Assembly: GCF_019991125.1 (NCBI RefSeq)
Contig: NZ_JAGENB010000003.1
Span: 1-64,000, forward strand
Length of the DNA: 64,000 nt
Direction of reading: 5' to 3'
From: Phyllobacterium calauticae
GTDB lineage: Bacteria > Pseudomonadota > Alphaproteobacteria > Rhizobiales > Rhizobiaceae
Part shown: one piece after another, positions 9,866 through 19,487 of the stretch
Layout of the letters: each line of letters starts with the position of its first letter
Numbering within the stretch: position 1 is the stretch's first letter
Notes under the pieces: generated by a model
What the model was told of the DNA's origin: nothing
The model's input: the letters and a program-made list of their open reading frames with translations, nothing else
Database searches by the model: none
Made by a program: the position numbers and the translations under genes

Positions 9866-12142
9866 TCACAGCGCAACGCCTGTTCGCTCTGCGAATTTGT
9901 TCAGGACATGCCGCAGCGAACCGGTGTCGCCGTGATTGTCGATGGCATCGGTGAGCTGCGCATGCAATTCACCGACATCGAGTGTACCCAGCATCGCCTT
10001 GATCGGACCGATGGACGCCGGCGACATGGAAATGGAGCGGAAACCCAGCGCGATCAGGGCCATGGCCGAAAGCGGCTTGCCTGCCATTTCCCCGCACAGC
10101 GTCACGTCCGTATTGTTGCGGACGCCAGCCTGCGCGATCTGGCGCAGCACCCGCAGGAACGGCACCGACAGATTGTCAAACCGGTCGGTGATCATCGAGT
10201 TGCCGCGATCAACCGCCATGACGAACTGGAAGAGGTCGTTGGAGCCGACCGAAACGAAATCCACAACCGACATCAGTTCATCGAGCTGCCAGAGCAGCGA
10301 CGGCACCTCGACCATTGCACCGATCTTCACCCGCGTCGGCAGGTTGTGGGCAAAGCGCGAGAGGTGCTGCACTTCGCGGTTGATCAGTTCGCTCGCCTTG
10401 CGCACTTCCGCCACTTCCGTGACCATCGGAATCATCAGGCGCAATTCACGCCCGCCGGCCGCCTTCAGCAGCGCACGCACCTGTGTGCGCAGCAGGCCTG
10501 GACGGTCGAGCGTCAGGCGGATCGCCCGCCACCCCATGGCCGGGTTTTCCTCGTTCACATTGCTGCGGAAATAGGGAAGCACCTTGTCGCCGCCGATATC
10601 CAGCGTGCGGAATGTCACCGGCCGGTCACCGGCCGCATCCAGCACCGAACGGTAAAGCCGCTCCTGCTGCTCGGCCCGCGGGAAGGTCGACGCCACCATG
10701 AATTGCAGTTCCGTGCGGAACAAGCCGATACCTGCAGCGCCGGCTTCCGCCAGTTGCGGCAGATCGACGAGAAGTCCCGCATTCATCAGCAATGTGATGG
10801 GCACACCGTCCTTGGTTACAGATGGCTTGTCACGCAGTTCGCGATAAAGCGCCTGGCGCTTGGCGCGGAACTTGACCTTCTCCGAATAGGCCGCCTCAAC
10901 ATCCGCCTGCGGGCGCAAATGCACCCTGCCGTCATCGCCATCGACGATGACCGCATCGTTGTTTTCAGCCATGGAGACGACACCCTTGACCTGACCGGCC
11001 ACGGGAATACCCATGGCGCGGGCCACGATCACCACATGGCTGGTCGCCGCACCGTCTTCCAGAACCAGGCCGCGCAGGCGTTCACGCGGATAATCAAGAA
11101 GTTCGGCAGCGCCCATCGACCGGGCAATGATGATGGCATCCTTGGCCAGCGAACCGGCCATGGTCTTCACGTCGCGGCCCATCAGCTGGCGCAACAACCG
11201 GTTGGCAAGATCATCGAAATCGCTGAGCCGTTCGCGCATGTAGGGGTCGGTCAGATGCATCATCCGCGCACGCGTGTCGCTCTGGACCTTCTCCACGGCT
11301 GCTTCTGCCGTCAGGCCATTGCGGATTGCCTCTTCGAGACGCCGCACCCAGCCGGTGTCATGCGCGAACATGCGATAGGCTTCCAGCACTTCGCGGTGTT
11401 CGCCCTCGAACGCCACATCGCGGCGCGACAGCATGTCATCGATGGAAATGCGCAGCGAACCCAGCGACGTTTCAAGCCGGTCGATTTCCGTATCGATGTT
11501 TTCGTTGAACAGATTGGTCACCACGATGCGCGGCTCGTGCAGCACGACATGGCCAAGACCGACACCGTCATTGAAGGCACTGCCGGAAAAGCTCATGGGC
11601 TTGCCGAGATCCAGCTCGACACCTGGCCGCGCCAGTCGGGTCAGGCTGCCCGCGGCGACCATTTCCGCCAGGACCATCGCCGTGGTTTCGAGTGCTTCGA
11701 CTTCGTCCTCGCGGTAGACGCGCTTGGTCCGGTTCTGCACGACGAGAACGCCGAGCGTCCGCCCGGCCCGCAGGATCGGCACACCGAGGAAGGAGTTGTA
11801 GATTTCTTCACCCGTTTCCGGCAGGTAGGCGAAGGCCGGATGCGTCTGGGCATCCGTCAGGTTGAGCGGCCGGGCGCTCGAGGCGATCGTACCGACAAGA
11901 CCCTGGCCAAGCCGCAACTGCGCCAAGTGAACCGCGGACGGATTCAAACCTTCGGTTGCATAGAGTTCGAGAACACCGTCCGAGCGCAGGACGTAGAACG
12001 AGCACACTTCCGCAACCATGTTCTGCGCGATTTCGCGAACGATCCGGTCAAGCCTCTCCTGCGGCTCAAGAGCCTCCGCCATCAATTCGCGGAGACGCTT
12101 CAGCATGACACGAGGACCTGATATCTGCTCGCGCGTGGGCAC
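9866..12142 (-). CDS. ptsP: Nitrogen phosphotransferase system enzyme I (PtsP, EI-Ntr)
   Basis: A 758-residue PEP-protein phosphotransferase that starts the nitrogen PTS relay, which senses glutamine/2-oxoglutarate in relatives. An N-terminal GAF domain (about 20-150) distinguishes it from sugar EI. The swivelling phosphohistidine domain carries ATSHVVIVAR with H369, and the PEP-binding barrel is C-terminal. I chose the GTG at 12142 because GGAG stands 7 bases before it and the protein then begins like its relatives. The frame is open to 12193, but that extension would run through an inverted repeat. Confidence 0.93.
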   Translation of the reverse strand: MPTREQISGPRVMLKRLRELMAEALEPQERLDRIVREIAQNMVAEVCSFYVLRSDGVLELYATEGLNPSAVHLAQLRLGQGLVGTIASSARPLNLTDAQTHPAFAYLPETGEEIYNSFLGVPILRAGRTLGVLVVQNRTKRVYREDEVEALETTAMVLAEMVAAGSLTRLARPGVELDLGKPMSFSGSAFNDGVGLGHVVLHEPRIVVTNLFNENIDTEIDRLETSLGSLRISIDDMLSRRDVAFEGEHREVLEAYRMFAHDTGWVRRLEEAIRNGLTAEAAVEKVQSDTRARMMHLTDPYMRERLSDFDDLANRLLRQLMGRDVKTMAGSLAKDAIIIARSMGAAELLDYPRERLRGLVLEDGAATSHVVIVARAMGIPVAGQVKGVVSMAENNDAVIVDGDDGRVHLRPQADVEAAYSEKVKFRAKRQALYRELRDKPSVTKDGVPITLLMNAGLLVDLPQLAEAGAAGIGLFRTELQFMVASTFPRAEQQERLYRSVLDAAGDRPVTFRTLDIGGDKVLPYFRSNVNEENPAMGWRAIRLTLDRPGLLRTQVRALLKAAGGRELRLMIPMVTEVAEVRKASELINREVQHLSRFAHNLPTRVKIGAMVEVPSLLWQLDELMSVVDFVSVGSNDLFQFVMAVDRGNSMITDRFDNLSVPFLRVLRQIAQAGVRNNTDVTLCGEMAGKPLSAMALIALGFRSISMSPASIGPIKAMLGTLDVGELHAQLTDAIDNHGDTGSLRHVLNKFAERTGVAL

Positions 12143-12161
12143 CCATCTGCTCCATATTATT

Positions 12162-12190
12162 ATTGGCAAGACCGGAATGGTCTTGCCAAT
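12162..12190 (-). terminator. Stem-loop between lysC and ptsP
   Basis: A perfect 12-bp inverted repeat, ATTGGCAAGACC / GGTCTTGCCAAT, with a 5-base loop, lies about 70 bases after the lysC stop and 20 before the ptsP GTG. No T-run follows on the minus strand, so it may be an mRNA-stabilising or attenuating structure rather than a full terminator. Confidence 0.55.
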
Positions 12191-12259
12191 CAACTCTTTG
12201 ATTCATCATGTCAGTCGAGACGTTCACCGACAAACAGAATCTCTGTCTTAGACGGTAAA

Positions 12260-13513
12260 TTAATGCTTATCCAGACCGTAGACAGAATGCAAAGTCCGAA
12301 CCGCAAGTTCCGCATAGGGACCGTCGATCAGAATGGAAATCTTGATTTCCGAGGTGGTGATGGCGCGAATGTTGATGCCCTTGTCCGCCAATGCGCGGAA
12401 TGCCGTTGCCGCAACGCCCGCGTGGCTTCGCATACCGATGCCGATCACCGAGACCTTCACCATGCCGGCTTCCGACTGGATGATGTCACAACCGATCTCT
12501 GCCTTGACCTTTTCCAGAACAGCCAGCGCCTTGTCGAGATCGCCCGAGGGAACCGTAAAGGTCATGTCGGTTTTCGATCCGTCCTCGGAGATGTTCTGCA
12601 CGATCATGTCGACATTGATGTGCGCTTCGGCCAGCGGGCCGAAAATGCCGGCGGAAATACCGGGACGGTCTGCAACACGGCGCAAGGAAATCTGAGCTTC
12701 GTCCTTGGCGTAGGCAATTCCTGTTACAACCTGCTGTTCCACGATTTCTTCCTCGTCGCAAATAAGTGTACCGGGCGGATTGATCAGATCACCCATGCCC
12801 GGCGCATCGGGGTCTTCGAAACTGGATCGCACAAATGTGCGCACTTTGTGCACCATCGCAAGCTCGACGGACCGCACCTGCAGAACTTTCGCCCCAAGGG
12901 ACGCCATCTCGAGCATTTCTTCAAACGAAATGCGTGACAGCCGGCGGGCCTTCGGTTCGACACGCGGATCGGTGGTGTAGACGCCATCGACATCGGTGTA
13001 GATGTCGCAACGGTCCGCCTTGACCGAGGCGGCAATCGCCACGGCGCTCGTATCCGAGCCGCCACGGCCGAGCGTCGAAATGCGGTTGTCCGGGCCAATG
13101 CCCTGGAAACCGGCGATAACGGCAACCTGGCCTTCCTTGAAACGTTCGATCAGGAACGAACCATCTATATCGATGATGCGCGCTGCGCCATGGGCATTGT
13201 CCGTCTTGATCGGAATCTGCCAGCCCTGCCAGGACCGCGCGTGCACGCCCATGTGCTGCAGGGCAACCGCAAGCAATCCCGCCGTCACCTGCTCGCCGGA
13301 AGCCACGATAGCGTCGTATTCGCGGGCATCGTGCATCGGCGAGGTCTGGCGGGTCCAGGCGACGAGCTCGTTGGTTTTCCCTGCCATTGCGGAAACGACG
13401 ACCGCGACTTCGTGCCCTGCATCAACTTCACGTTTGACATGCCGGGCCACATTACGGATGCGGTCGATATCGGCCACCGAAGTGCCGCCGAATTTCATCA
13501 CAATGCGTGCCAT
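12260..13513 (-). CDS. lysC: Aspartate kinase, monofunctional
   Basis: A 417-residue enzyme phosphorylating aspartate, the first step to lysine, threonine and methionine. The kinase signature KFGGTSVAD starts at residue 7, the catalytic domain runs to about 250, and two ACT domains follow for feedback control. I chose the ATG giving MARIVMKFGG, the standard N terminus; the open frame extends 39 codons further with no family support. The site before this ATG is poor (TATTTCCC), which is odd for a housekeeping gene. Probably read with ptsP, prfA and prmC, all on this strand. Confidence 0.95.
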   Translation of the reverse strand: MARIVMKFGGTSVADIDRIRNVARHVKREVDAGHEVAVVVSAMAGKTNELVAWTRQTSPMHDAREYDAIVASGEQVTAGLLAVALQHMGVHARSWQGWQIPIKTDNAHGAARIIDIDGSFLIERFKEGQVAVIAGFQGIGPDNRISTLGRGGSDTSAVAIAASVKADRCDIYTDVDGVYTTDPRVEPKARRLSRISFEEMLEMASLGAKVLQVRSVELAMVHKVRTFVRSSFEDPDAPGMGDLINPPGTLICDEEEIVEQQVVTGIAYAKDEAQISLRRVADRPGISAGIFGPLAEAHINVDMIVQNISEDGSKTDMTFTVPSGDLDKALAVLEKVKAEIGCDIIQSEAGMVKVSVIGIGMRSHAGVAATAFRALADKGINIRAITTSEIKISILIDGPYAELAVRTLHSVYGLDKH

Positions 13514-13702
13514 GGGAAATACCGTTCTGGAAAGGCTTGAAAATGGGATCGAAAACGATCCGCCCTGTCGAAAGCGGAGCGCGGTTTCCCATAACGAAAT
13601 TATGACGCAACTGCAAGAACGCGAGATCAAGCCCGTCAGGTTTTTGGAGGCAGCCTGTCGTTGAAGGTCAATCTTGGTTCTCGGACAAAAGAAACGTGAA
13701 AT

Positions 13703-14014
13703 TCAATCGCGATTCTGCAAGAGATCGGCGGTGATGTCGCGGCCACCATAGAAAACGCCCAAAATCACCACACTGTCCGATGTCACCGCAAACGCGATAC
13801 TGACGCTGCGCCTGTACCCGATGATGCGCACGCCCGCCATGATATCGTCCCGAATGCTACAGCGTTTGGGAAAGGTCGCGAGCCCAAGACAACAGTCCCG
13901 AATGCCGGCCAGAAACGCTTGCGCACGCTCCGGATTGGCATTGGCACGGATATAGTCGTAAAGTTCAACCAGTTCCTGCTCGGCCCGTGGATGAAATACG
14001 ATCTTGTAATCCAT
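13703..14014 (-). CDS. parE: ParE/RelE family toxin of a type II toxin-antitoxin pair
   Basis: A 103-residue toxin. The N terminus YKIVFHPRAEQELVELYDYI and central NPERAQAFLAGI helix, followed by a strand-rich C-terminal half with GYRRSVSIAFAV, are typical of ParE, whose better studied members poison gyrase. The last part (VVILGVFYGGRD) matches the usual ending of this family. It begins 3 bases after the antitoxin stop. Target (gyrase or mRNA) cannot be told from sequence. Confidence 0.88.
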   Translation of the reverse strand: MDYKIVFHPRAEQELVELYDYIRANANPERAQAFLAGIRDCCLGLATFPKRCSIRDDIMAGVRIIGYRRSVSIAFAVTSDSVVILGVFYGGRDITADLLQNRD

Positions 14015-14017
14015 GGG

Positions 14018-14287
14018 CTATCTGGCTTTCATGCCACGGCCCCGTGCCTCGAGAGCAGCGAACACTTTCTCGGCAGGAATACCCATGGCCGGATCCTTCT
14101 GCAGTTCCTCCAGACGATTGGGAATTTCTTTGCGCAGCCAGTTTTCCCGCGCCTCTTCAAAATCTTCCAGCATACGCAGACCTGCCCGCACAACCTCACT
14201 GGCATTGTTATAGCGACCGGTTTCGAGCTGTTTCTTGATGAAACGCTCATAATGGTCCCCAAGTGCAATGCTTGTCATGGCATCCAT
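14018..14287 (-). CDS. parD: ParD-like antitoxin
   Basis: An 89-residue antitoxin with an N-terminal ribbon-helix-helix: SIALGDHYERFIKKQLETG and YNNASEVVRAGLRMLED fit the ParD pattern. The C-terminal half (residues 45-89), rich in Glu and Lys, would wrap the toxin. The antitoxin precedes the toxin gene, as usual. Alternative starts are M1 and M4. The pair sits between lysC and ubiG, which I expect to be neighbours in relatives, so it looks like an insertion (inference). Confidence 0.88.
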   Translation of the reverse strand: MDAMTSIALGDHYERFIKKQLETGRYNNASEVVRAGLRMLEDFEEARENWLRKEIPNRLEELQKDPAMGIPAEKVFAALEARGRGMKAR

Positions 14288-14434
14288 TCCTCAACGCTGT
14301 TGCGACCATAATTGGCGCATCATTTGATAACAATAGATACTAATGGATAACACGCATGCCCGGGAAGCGGAATTTGCGTCTTGACATTTTTTGCCGGAAG
14401 GGGCCACTCCAGAGGCAGCAAAAAGGACGTTGCC

Positions 14435-15178
14435 ATGACCGAAGCCCAACGCAGCACGATCGATGCCGCCGAAGTAGACCGCTTTTCGCGCATGGCGGCC
14501 GAATGGTGGAATCCGCAAGGCAAGTTCCGCCCCCTGCACAAGTTCAATCCAACGCGCCTCGCCTACATCAAGGAAAAGGTCTGCGCCCATTACGGCATCG
14601 ATCCGAACAGCCCACGGCCGTTTGCCGGCCTGCGCCTGCTCGACATCGGCTGCGGCGGCGGCCTGCTGTGTGAGCCGATGGCCCGGCTGGGCGCTACCGT
14701 TGTCGGCGCCGATGCCAGCGAGACCAATATCGAAGTGGCCAAAATTCATGCTGCCCAGAGCGGCCTCGATATCGATTACCGTGCCACGACAGCCGAAGCG
14801 CTGGCAGAGGCCGGGGAGCAGTTCGATATCGTCCTGAACATGGAAGTGGTCGAGCATGTCGCCGATGTGGAGCTTTACCTCACCGCCTGTGCACAGATGG
14901 TCAAGCCGGGCGGCGTGACCTTCGTCGCCACCATCAACCGCACGTTGAAAGCGCTCGGCCTTGCCATTTTCGGCGCCGAATATGTCTTGCGCTGGTTGCC
15001 GCGCGGCACCCATCAGTACGAAAAGCTGGTGCGTCCGGAAGAGCTTGAGGGGCCGCTGACACAGGCCGGGCTCGAAATCACGGAGAAGGTCGGCGTCACC
15101 TACAATCCGCTCGCCGACAGCTGGAACCGTTCGACCGATACCGACGTCAACTACATGGTGCTGGCAGTCAGGCCGTAG
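14435..15178 (+). CDS. ubiG: 3-demethylubiquinol 3-O-methyltransferase UbiG
   Basis: A 247-residue SAM methyltransferase that performs both O-methylations of ubiquinone synthesis. Residues 1-45 ([20 protein letters not shown]) are characteristic; the SAM loop is [13 protein letters not shown] near residue 70, and NMEVVEHV follows. The ATG at 14435 is preceded by AAAAGGACG. An in-frame TTG at 14381 belongs to a TTGACA hexamer that may instead be the -35 box. The 3' end overlaps the convergent EamA gene by 11 bases. Confidence 0.96.
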   Translation: MTEAQRSTIDAAEVDRFSRMAAEWWNPQGKFRPLHKFNPTRLAYIKEKVCAHYGIDPNSPRPFAGLRLLDIGCGGGLLCEPMARLGATVVGADASETNIEVAKIHAAQSGLDIDYRATTAEALAEAGEQFDIVLNMEVVEHVADVELYLTACAQMVKPGGVTFVATINRTLKALGLAIFGAEYVLRWLPRGTHQYEKLVRPEELEGPLTQAGLEITEKVGVTYNPLADSWNRSTDTDVNYMVLAVRP

Positions 15179-16067
15179 CCTTCGTCATCATCCGCTGCGC
15201 CTTGGTCGTCATCAGCACGCCGATGGTGATGATGACCGCCCCGGCCCACGTCGCCAGCTGGTAGCTTTCGCCGAGGAACAGCGTTCCGGCGATCAGCGCC
15301 ACCGCAGCGCCGACATAGCCGATCTGGCTGAGGTAAACCGGGCCGCCGACGGCCTGCAGACGGAAATACAGCGCAAACATGCAGGTGGAAGCGAGAACCT
15401 GCGCCACCACCAGCCACGGCACATTGCCAAGCGGCCCGACGGCAAAACTGCCGCTGGCGTAGAAAATAACCGGAATGAGCAACAGGGCTGTCGTCAGGTG
15501 GCTGCCCGCCGCAAGCTCGGTCGGATCGGCACCTTGCGGCCAGTCGACGGTACGGTAGACATTGCCGAGCGCCAGCAGGACCGGAATGAGCAGGCCGACG
15601 ACAACCCAGAACGGTTCGGCCGGCTGTCCCACCTGCCCTCTGGTGAAGCCGACGAGCACCGCCCCGGCAAATCCCGTGAGAATGCCGAGCAATCCCAGCA
15701 TATTCGGCCGCTTGATCTTGAAAAGCATCGACAGCAACAGGGTGAAGACGGGCGAGAGCGTATACATGATGCCGGTAAAGCCTGACCCGAGATGCGGAAT
15801 GGCCGACAGCGTCATCAGATTGGGGATGGCATAGGAAATCAGCGCCGTCACGAGATAATACCGGGCCATGCGCCCGTTGAGCAGCGGCCGCTTCCCCATG
15901 GCCAGAAGCGCCAGCAGGAGCACGACGCCAGCACCGGTCGAGATCACGAAGGCCCAGACTGCCGGGGTTATTCCGGCGCCAAAGGCCAGCTTGCCGAACG
16001 GCAGCGTCAATCCGAGAAAGGCGCCGGTCAGGACGAGCAGCGCGGGAGCGGAATTCAGAAATGGCAT
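15168..16067 (-). CDS. EamA/DMT family transporter
   Basis: A 299-residue integral membrane protein with about ten hydrophobic helices arranged as two EamA repeats (residues 5-135 and 155-290), the drug/metabolite transporter fold. The repeat with [16 protein letters not shown] in the first half and [13 protein letters not shown] in the second is typical. The substrate cannot be assigned. The stop lies inside the end of ubiG on the other strand (11-base overlap). Confidence 0.88.
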   Translation of the reverse strand: MPFLNSAPALLVLTGAFLGLTLPFGKLAFGAGITPAVWAFVISTGAGVVLLLALLAMGKRPLLNGRMARYYLVTALISYAIPNLMTLSAIPHLGSGFTGIMYTLSPVFTLLLSMLFKIKRPNMLGLLGILTGFAGAVLVGFTRGQVGQPAEPFWVVVGLLIPVLLALGNVYRTVDWPQGADPTELAAGSHLTTALLLIPVIFYASGSFAVGPLGNVPWLVVAQVLASTCMFALYFRLQAVGGPVYLSQIGYVGAAVALIAGTLFLGESYQLATWAGAVIITIGVLMTTKAQRMMTKATA

Positions 16068-16130
16068 GGATGCATCCGGCAGGACTGTGAAGACTGCGGC
16101 AGCTTAGACGTTCGCGTTAAAGTGGCAAGG

Positions 16131-16544
16131 TCAATTGTGGTCTTCAGGGAAGGTCGGCAATGGCATGATATCGACGCCGTCTTCCAGCAGCGACTGCACC
16201 TCCTGGCCCGAGGCTTCGCCATAAATCCCGCGCTGCTCCGCTTCGCCGAAATGGATCTTTCGCGCTTCCTCGGCAAAATCAGCGCCGACATAATCGGCAT
16301 TCTCCCGCACCTTCCGCGCAACTTCCTTCAGCTCGCTGACCATTTTGCTCATGGCAAAAGCCATCTTCTCCTTCTGCCGTGCCGTGGTCACGGAAGGAGC
16401 CATCAATGCTTTTTCGACTTTGTGCGAACCGCAGACCGGACACGTGACCAGCCGCTTCTTCGACTGGTCGTCGAAATCATCATTGCTGCGGAACCACCCT
16501 TCGAATTCGTGGTCCTGCGCGCAGTGAAGGGAAAAGCGGATCAT
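16131..16544 (-). CDS. DUF1178 family protein
   Basis: A 137-residue protein of unknown function. It begins MIRFSLHCAQDHEFEGWF and has a zinc-finger-like set: C8 and H12, then C35 and C38 in CPVCG. The rest is helical, with a FAMSKMVSELKEVARKVREN stretch. These features match DUF1178. Its start overlaps the stop of the amidase gene by 4 bases (ATGA), so the two are coupled. Confidence 0.88.
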   Translation of the reverse strand: MIRFSLHCAQDHEFEGWFRSNDDFDDQSKKRLVTCPVCGSHKVEKALMAPSVTTARQKEKMAFAMSKMVSELKEVARKVRENADYVGADFAEEARKIHFGEAEQRGIYGEASGQEVQSLLEDGVDIMPLPTFPEDHN

Positions 16545-17410
16545 GACGCGGCCGATTGCCTCTCGCTCTGGCCGTCATCCGACTGAATGACCAGACCAAA
16601 CGGGCGGGCATTTTTGAGATTGGGGACCTTCGACCGGGCCGCCGCACTCAGGGAGGGATCGATATCGGCGACGATCACGGCCGGGTCCGCGTGGCTGGCT
16701 TCCGCCAGAACCTCGCCCCACGGCGCAACGATGATCGAATGACCGAAGGTTTCACGGCCATCCTCATGCACGCCGCCCTGCGCCGCCGAAATGACAAAGG
16801 CACCGTTCTCGATGGCGCGGGCGCGCTGCAGGACATGCCAGTGCGCCTCGCCCGTCTGGCGTGTGAATGCCGCCGGAGCTGTCAGAACGGAGGCACCGGC
16901 CAGGGCCTGTGCGCGGAACAGCTGCGGGAAGCGCACATCATAGCAGATGGCAAAGCCCAGCCGCGCAAAGGGCAGCGTGGCGACGACGGAATCCGCGCCC
17001 GGTGCGTAGACGGCCGACTCGCGCCAGCTCTCGCCATTGTCGAGATCGACGTCGAACATGTGGATCTTGTCATAGCGGGTGATGATTTTGCCATCCGGTC
17101 CGAACAGAAAGGCGCGGTTGGCGATCTTGCCGTCTTCGCGGGCAATGGCCGTCGAGCCGATATGCAGGTGAATGCCGTGTTCTGCCGCCAGTTCCGACGC
17201 GGTGCGCACGATGACGTCGTCCTCTTCCGCGCGCAGCACATCGGCGAGCGCCTTGCGGTCGCGCTGCAGCGCGCCCGTCATTTCGGGCGTCTGCACGTAG
17301 ACGGCGCCTTGGCCGACCGCGTCGGCCACATAACCGGCAAGATCGTTCGCATTGCGCTGGGGATCGACGCCGGAGCGCATCTGGATGGCCGCTGCACGAA
17401 ATGAGCTCAT
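16541..17410 (-). CDS. Carbon-nitrogen hydrolase (nitrilase superfamily, Nit-like)
   Basis: A 289-residue omega-amidase-like enzyme. The catalytic triad is visible: E43 in QTPEMTG, K115 in YDKIHMFD, and C156 in GFAICYDVRFP. The closest group by sequence feel is Nit1/Nit2, which act on deaminated glutathione or alpha-keto amides; the adjacent grxC (10 bases upstream) agrees with a glutathione link, but that is inference. Followed without gap by the DUF1178 gene. Confidence 0.92.
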   Translation of the reverse strand: MSSFRAAAIQMRSGVDPQRNANDLAGYVADAVGQGAVYVQTPEMTGALQRDRKALADVLRAEEDDVIVRTASELAAEHGIHLHIGSTAIAREDGKIANRAFLFGPDGKIITRYDKIHMFDVDLDNGESWRESAVYAPGADSVVATLPFARLGFAICYDVRFPQLFRAQALAGASVLTAPAAFTRQTGEAHWHVLQRARAIENGAFVISAAQGGVHEDGRETFGHSIIVAPWGEVLAEASHADPAVIVADIDPSLSAAARSKVPNLKNARPFGLVIQSDDGQSERQSAAS

Positions 17411-17420
17411 TGTCCGTTCC

Positions 17421-17696
17421 TTACGCCAGTGCGCCGGTCTTCAGCAGCGGGTCAAGACGCCCCTGCTGTTCAAGCGCATAAAGGTCATCGCAACCGCCGA
17501 CATGCACGGCGCCAATGAAAATCTGCGGAAAGGTCGTGCGCCCATTGGCGCGCGCCAGCATGGCTTGCCGCGCATCGGGTCGCGCCGTAGCATTGTGTTC
17601 GACAAAAGCCACGCCCTTCTTGTCCAGAAGGCCCTTGGCAGCCGTGCAATAGCCACAGCCATCGCGCGTATAGATTGTGACATCAACCATCATCAT
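17421..17696 (-). CDS. grxC: Glutaredoxin 3
   Basis: A 91-residue dithiol glutaredoxin using glutathione to reduce disulfides. The CGYC active site is at 14-17 and the cis-proline region is TFPQIFIGAVHVGGCDDL, including the GG-x-DDL glutathione-binding motif. Three Met codons stand in a row at the start; M3 (17690) gives the usual MVDVTIYTR. First gene of the grxC-amidase-DUF1178 run. Confidence 0.95.
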   Translation of the reverse strand: MMMVDVTIYTRDGCGYCTAAKGLLDKKGVAFVEHNATARPDARQAMLARANGRTTFPQIFIGAVHVGGCDDLYALEQQGRLDPLLKTGALA

Positions 17697-17767
17697 ACTC
17701 CACTGTAAAGTCTATATAGGCGTCCGCAATCAAAGCGCAAAGACCCGTTTTTTCCGCAAAACAACTG

Positions 17768-18523
17768 TTAGACAGATAATTCTTTCGACAGAACCCGTGC
17801 AAAGGTCAAGACATCGACGCTGGAAGCGCCGCCGCGCAGCAAAGCGCGGGTTGCAGCCTTCACCGTTGCGCCGGTCGTATAGACATCATCGATCAGGAGA
17901 ACCCTGCGTCCGCGCACCCTGATATCCTGGTTGTCCGGCACCTTGAACGCGCCCCTGACGTTCAGCGCGCGTTCCGCGGCGCCAAGTCCGACCTGCTGCC
18001 GGGTCGGCTTGACCCGTTTCAGGGCACCGGGCTCGAACGGCTTGCCGCTGATCCCGCTGAGATGGCGGGCAAGTTCGGCGGACTGGTTGAACCGGCGCAG
18101 CCAGAACCGCCGCGCATGCAGGGGCACCGGGACGATGACATCGCATTCGGCCAGCAGTTCGCTGCCGGCACGCGCCATCCACCGGGCCATCCAGGGGCCA
18201 AGGTCGGTCCGGTCGCTGTATTTCAGCCGGCGCACCATGGTGCTGATCGCCCTCTCATGGACGGCAACCGACCGCGCACGGCGGAACGGCGGCGGATCGG
18301 CGATTGCCTCGGCCGAGAGAATTTCCGCGCCGAGATCATGGCTGAAGGGAATGCCGAGCACCGGACAATAGGGCTTTTCGATAAAGCGGACTTTTGACCA
18401 ACAGGCCGCGCAAAGGCTGCCCGGCTCGCAGACAAGGCTCTGGCATTCCGCACAAACCGGCGGAAACAGCAGCATGAACAGGCGATTTGTCACGATGCGC
18501 GCAAAAGCGCGGGCGGTTTCCAT
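17768..18523 (-). CDS. comF: ComF family protein (phosphoribosyltransferase fold)
   Basis: A 251-residue protein. A four-cysteine zinc finger lies at the N terminus (C24, C27, C38, C41) and a type I phosphoribosyltransferase domain at the C terminus, with the PRPP loop VLLIDDVYTTGAT at 208-220. ComF proteins help DNA uptake in naturally competent bacteria; in alphaproteobacteria the role is not settled. It is divergent from the methyltransferase gene, 64 bases away. Confidence 0.9.
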   Translation of the reverse strand: METARAFARIVTNRLFMLLFPPVCAECQSLVCEPGSLCAACWSKVRFIEKPYCPVLGIPFSHDLGAEILSAEAIADPPPFRRARSVAVHERAISTMVRRLKYSDRTDLGPWMARWMARAGSELLAECDVIVPVPLHARRFWLRRFNQSAELARHLSGISGKPFEPGALKRVKPTRQQVGLGAAERALNVRGAFKVPDNQDIRVRGRRVLLIDDVYTTGATVKAATRALLRGGASSVDVLTFARVLSKELSV

Positions 18524-18587
18524 TGCAATTCCATCCGGGGCGACGCATTTAGCGGGAAGAACTATACATTGATCAGAGAAATTCGGA

Positions 18588-19478
18588 ATGGATCAGCACA
18601 GGATCTTCGATCGGAATTTGCTTCGGCAAAGGCGCCTGCGCGCGCTTCGCCAGCACGGGATGGCGGGCGATTTCCTGCTTGCCCGTGCTGCCGATGATCT
18701 GGAAGAGCGCCTGTCCGCCGTCGAACGCAGTTTCGACGTCGCCATCGATCTTGCCAGCCACACCGGACTGGCAGCCAAGGCGATCGAACGTTCCGGCAAG
18801 GCCGCCAGCATCATCCGCATCGAACAGGACGCCCGTTTTCTCGATGCGGCGTTTCCCTCCGTCGTTGCCGATGAGGAAATGCTGCCCCTGAAACCAGCGG
18901 GTGCCGGACTGATCGTTTCGCTGCTGTCACTGCACCTGACCAACGATACACCCGGCACGCTGCTGCAGATCAGGCGCGCGCTCAAGCCGGACGGCCTGTT
19001 CCTCGGCGCCATGGCCGGCGAGGCCACCCTGTCGGAGCTGCGTGAGGTTCTGCTGGCGGCCGAAAGCGAAATCAGCGGCGGGGCGTCGCCGCGCGTTGCG
19101 CCCTTTGCCGACGTGCGCGATGTCGGCGGCCTGTTGCAGCGCGCGGGCTTCACCCTGCCGGTGACCGATATCGAAACCTACACCGTGCGCTATGATTCCC
19201 TGTTCGCACTGATGCGCGATCTGCGCGCCATGGGCATGCAGAACATTCTCTTCGGGCGGTCGCGCAAGCCGCTGACCCGCCGCTTCTTCCTGCGGGCGGC
19301 TGAAATCTATGCGGAACGCTTCAGCGATCCGGATGGGCGGATCCGGGCAACCTTCTCATTTATCTGGATGTCCGGCTGGGCGGCGCATGAATCGCAGCAG
19401 AAGCCATTGAAACCCGGCTCCGCCAAGGCGTCGCTCGCCGATTTCCTCAAAGACGTCGAAGCCCTGGAAAAGAAATAG
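18588..19478 (+). CDS. Class I SAM methyltransferase (NDUFAF5-like)
   Basis: A 296-residue protein. The SAM fold is recognisable from FDVAIDLASHTGLAAKAI and SLLSLHLTNDTPGTLLQIRRALKPDGLFLGAM. The N terminus (RIFDRNLLRQRRLRAL) and the C-terminal half with DLRAMGMQN resemble NDUFAF5, the mitochondrial arginine hydroxylase/assembly factor of complex I, and its alphaproteobacterial homologues. The glycine-rich loop is weak (DLASHTG rather than DxGxGxG), so catalysis is uncertain. Confidence 0.8.
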   Translation: MDQHRIFDRNLLRQRRLRALRQHGMAGDFLLARAADDLEERLSAVERSFDVAIDLASHTGLAAKAIERSGKAASIIRIEQDARFLDAAFPSVVADEEMLPLKPAGAGLIVSLLSLHLTNDTPGTLLQIRRALKPDGLFLGAMAGEATLSELREVLLAAESEISGGASPRVAPFADVRDVGGLLQRAGFTLPVTDIETYTVRYDSLFALMRDLRAMGMQNILFGRSRKPLTRRFFLRAAEIYAERFSDPDGRIRATFSFIWMSGWAAHESQQKPLKPGSAKASLADFLKDVEALEKK

Positions 19479-19487
19479 CCGGCAGAC

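Noticed and set aside
8801-12121. Very long plus-strand frame opposite prfA and ptsP
   Set aside because: It is the antisense shadow of GC-rich genes; the minus-strand products are clear family members with all motifs.
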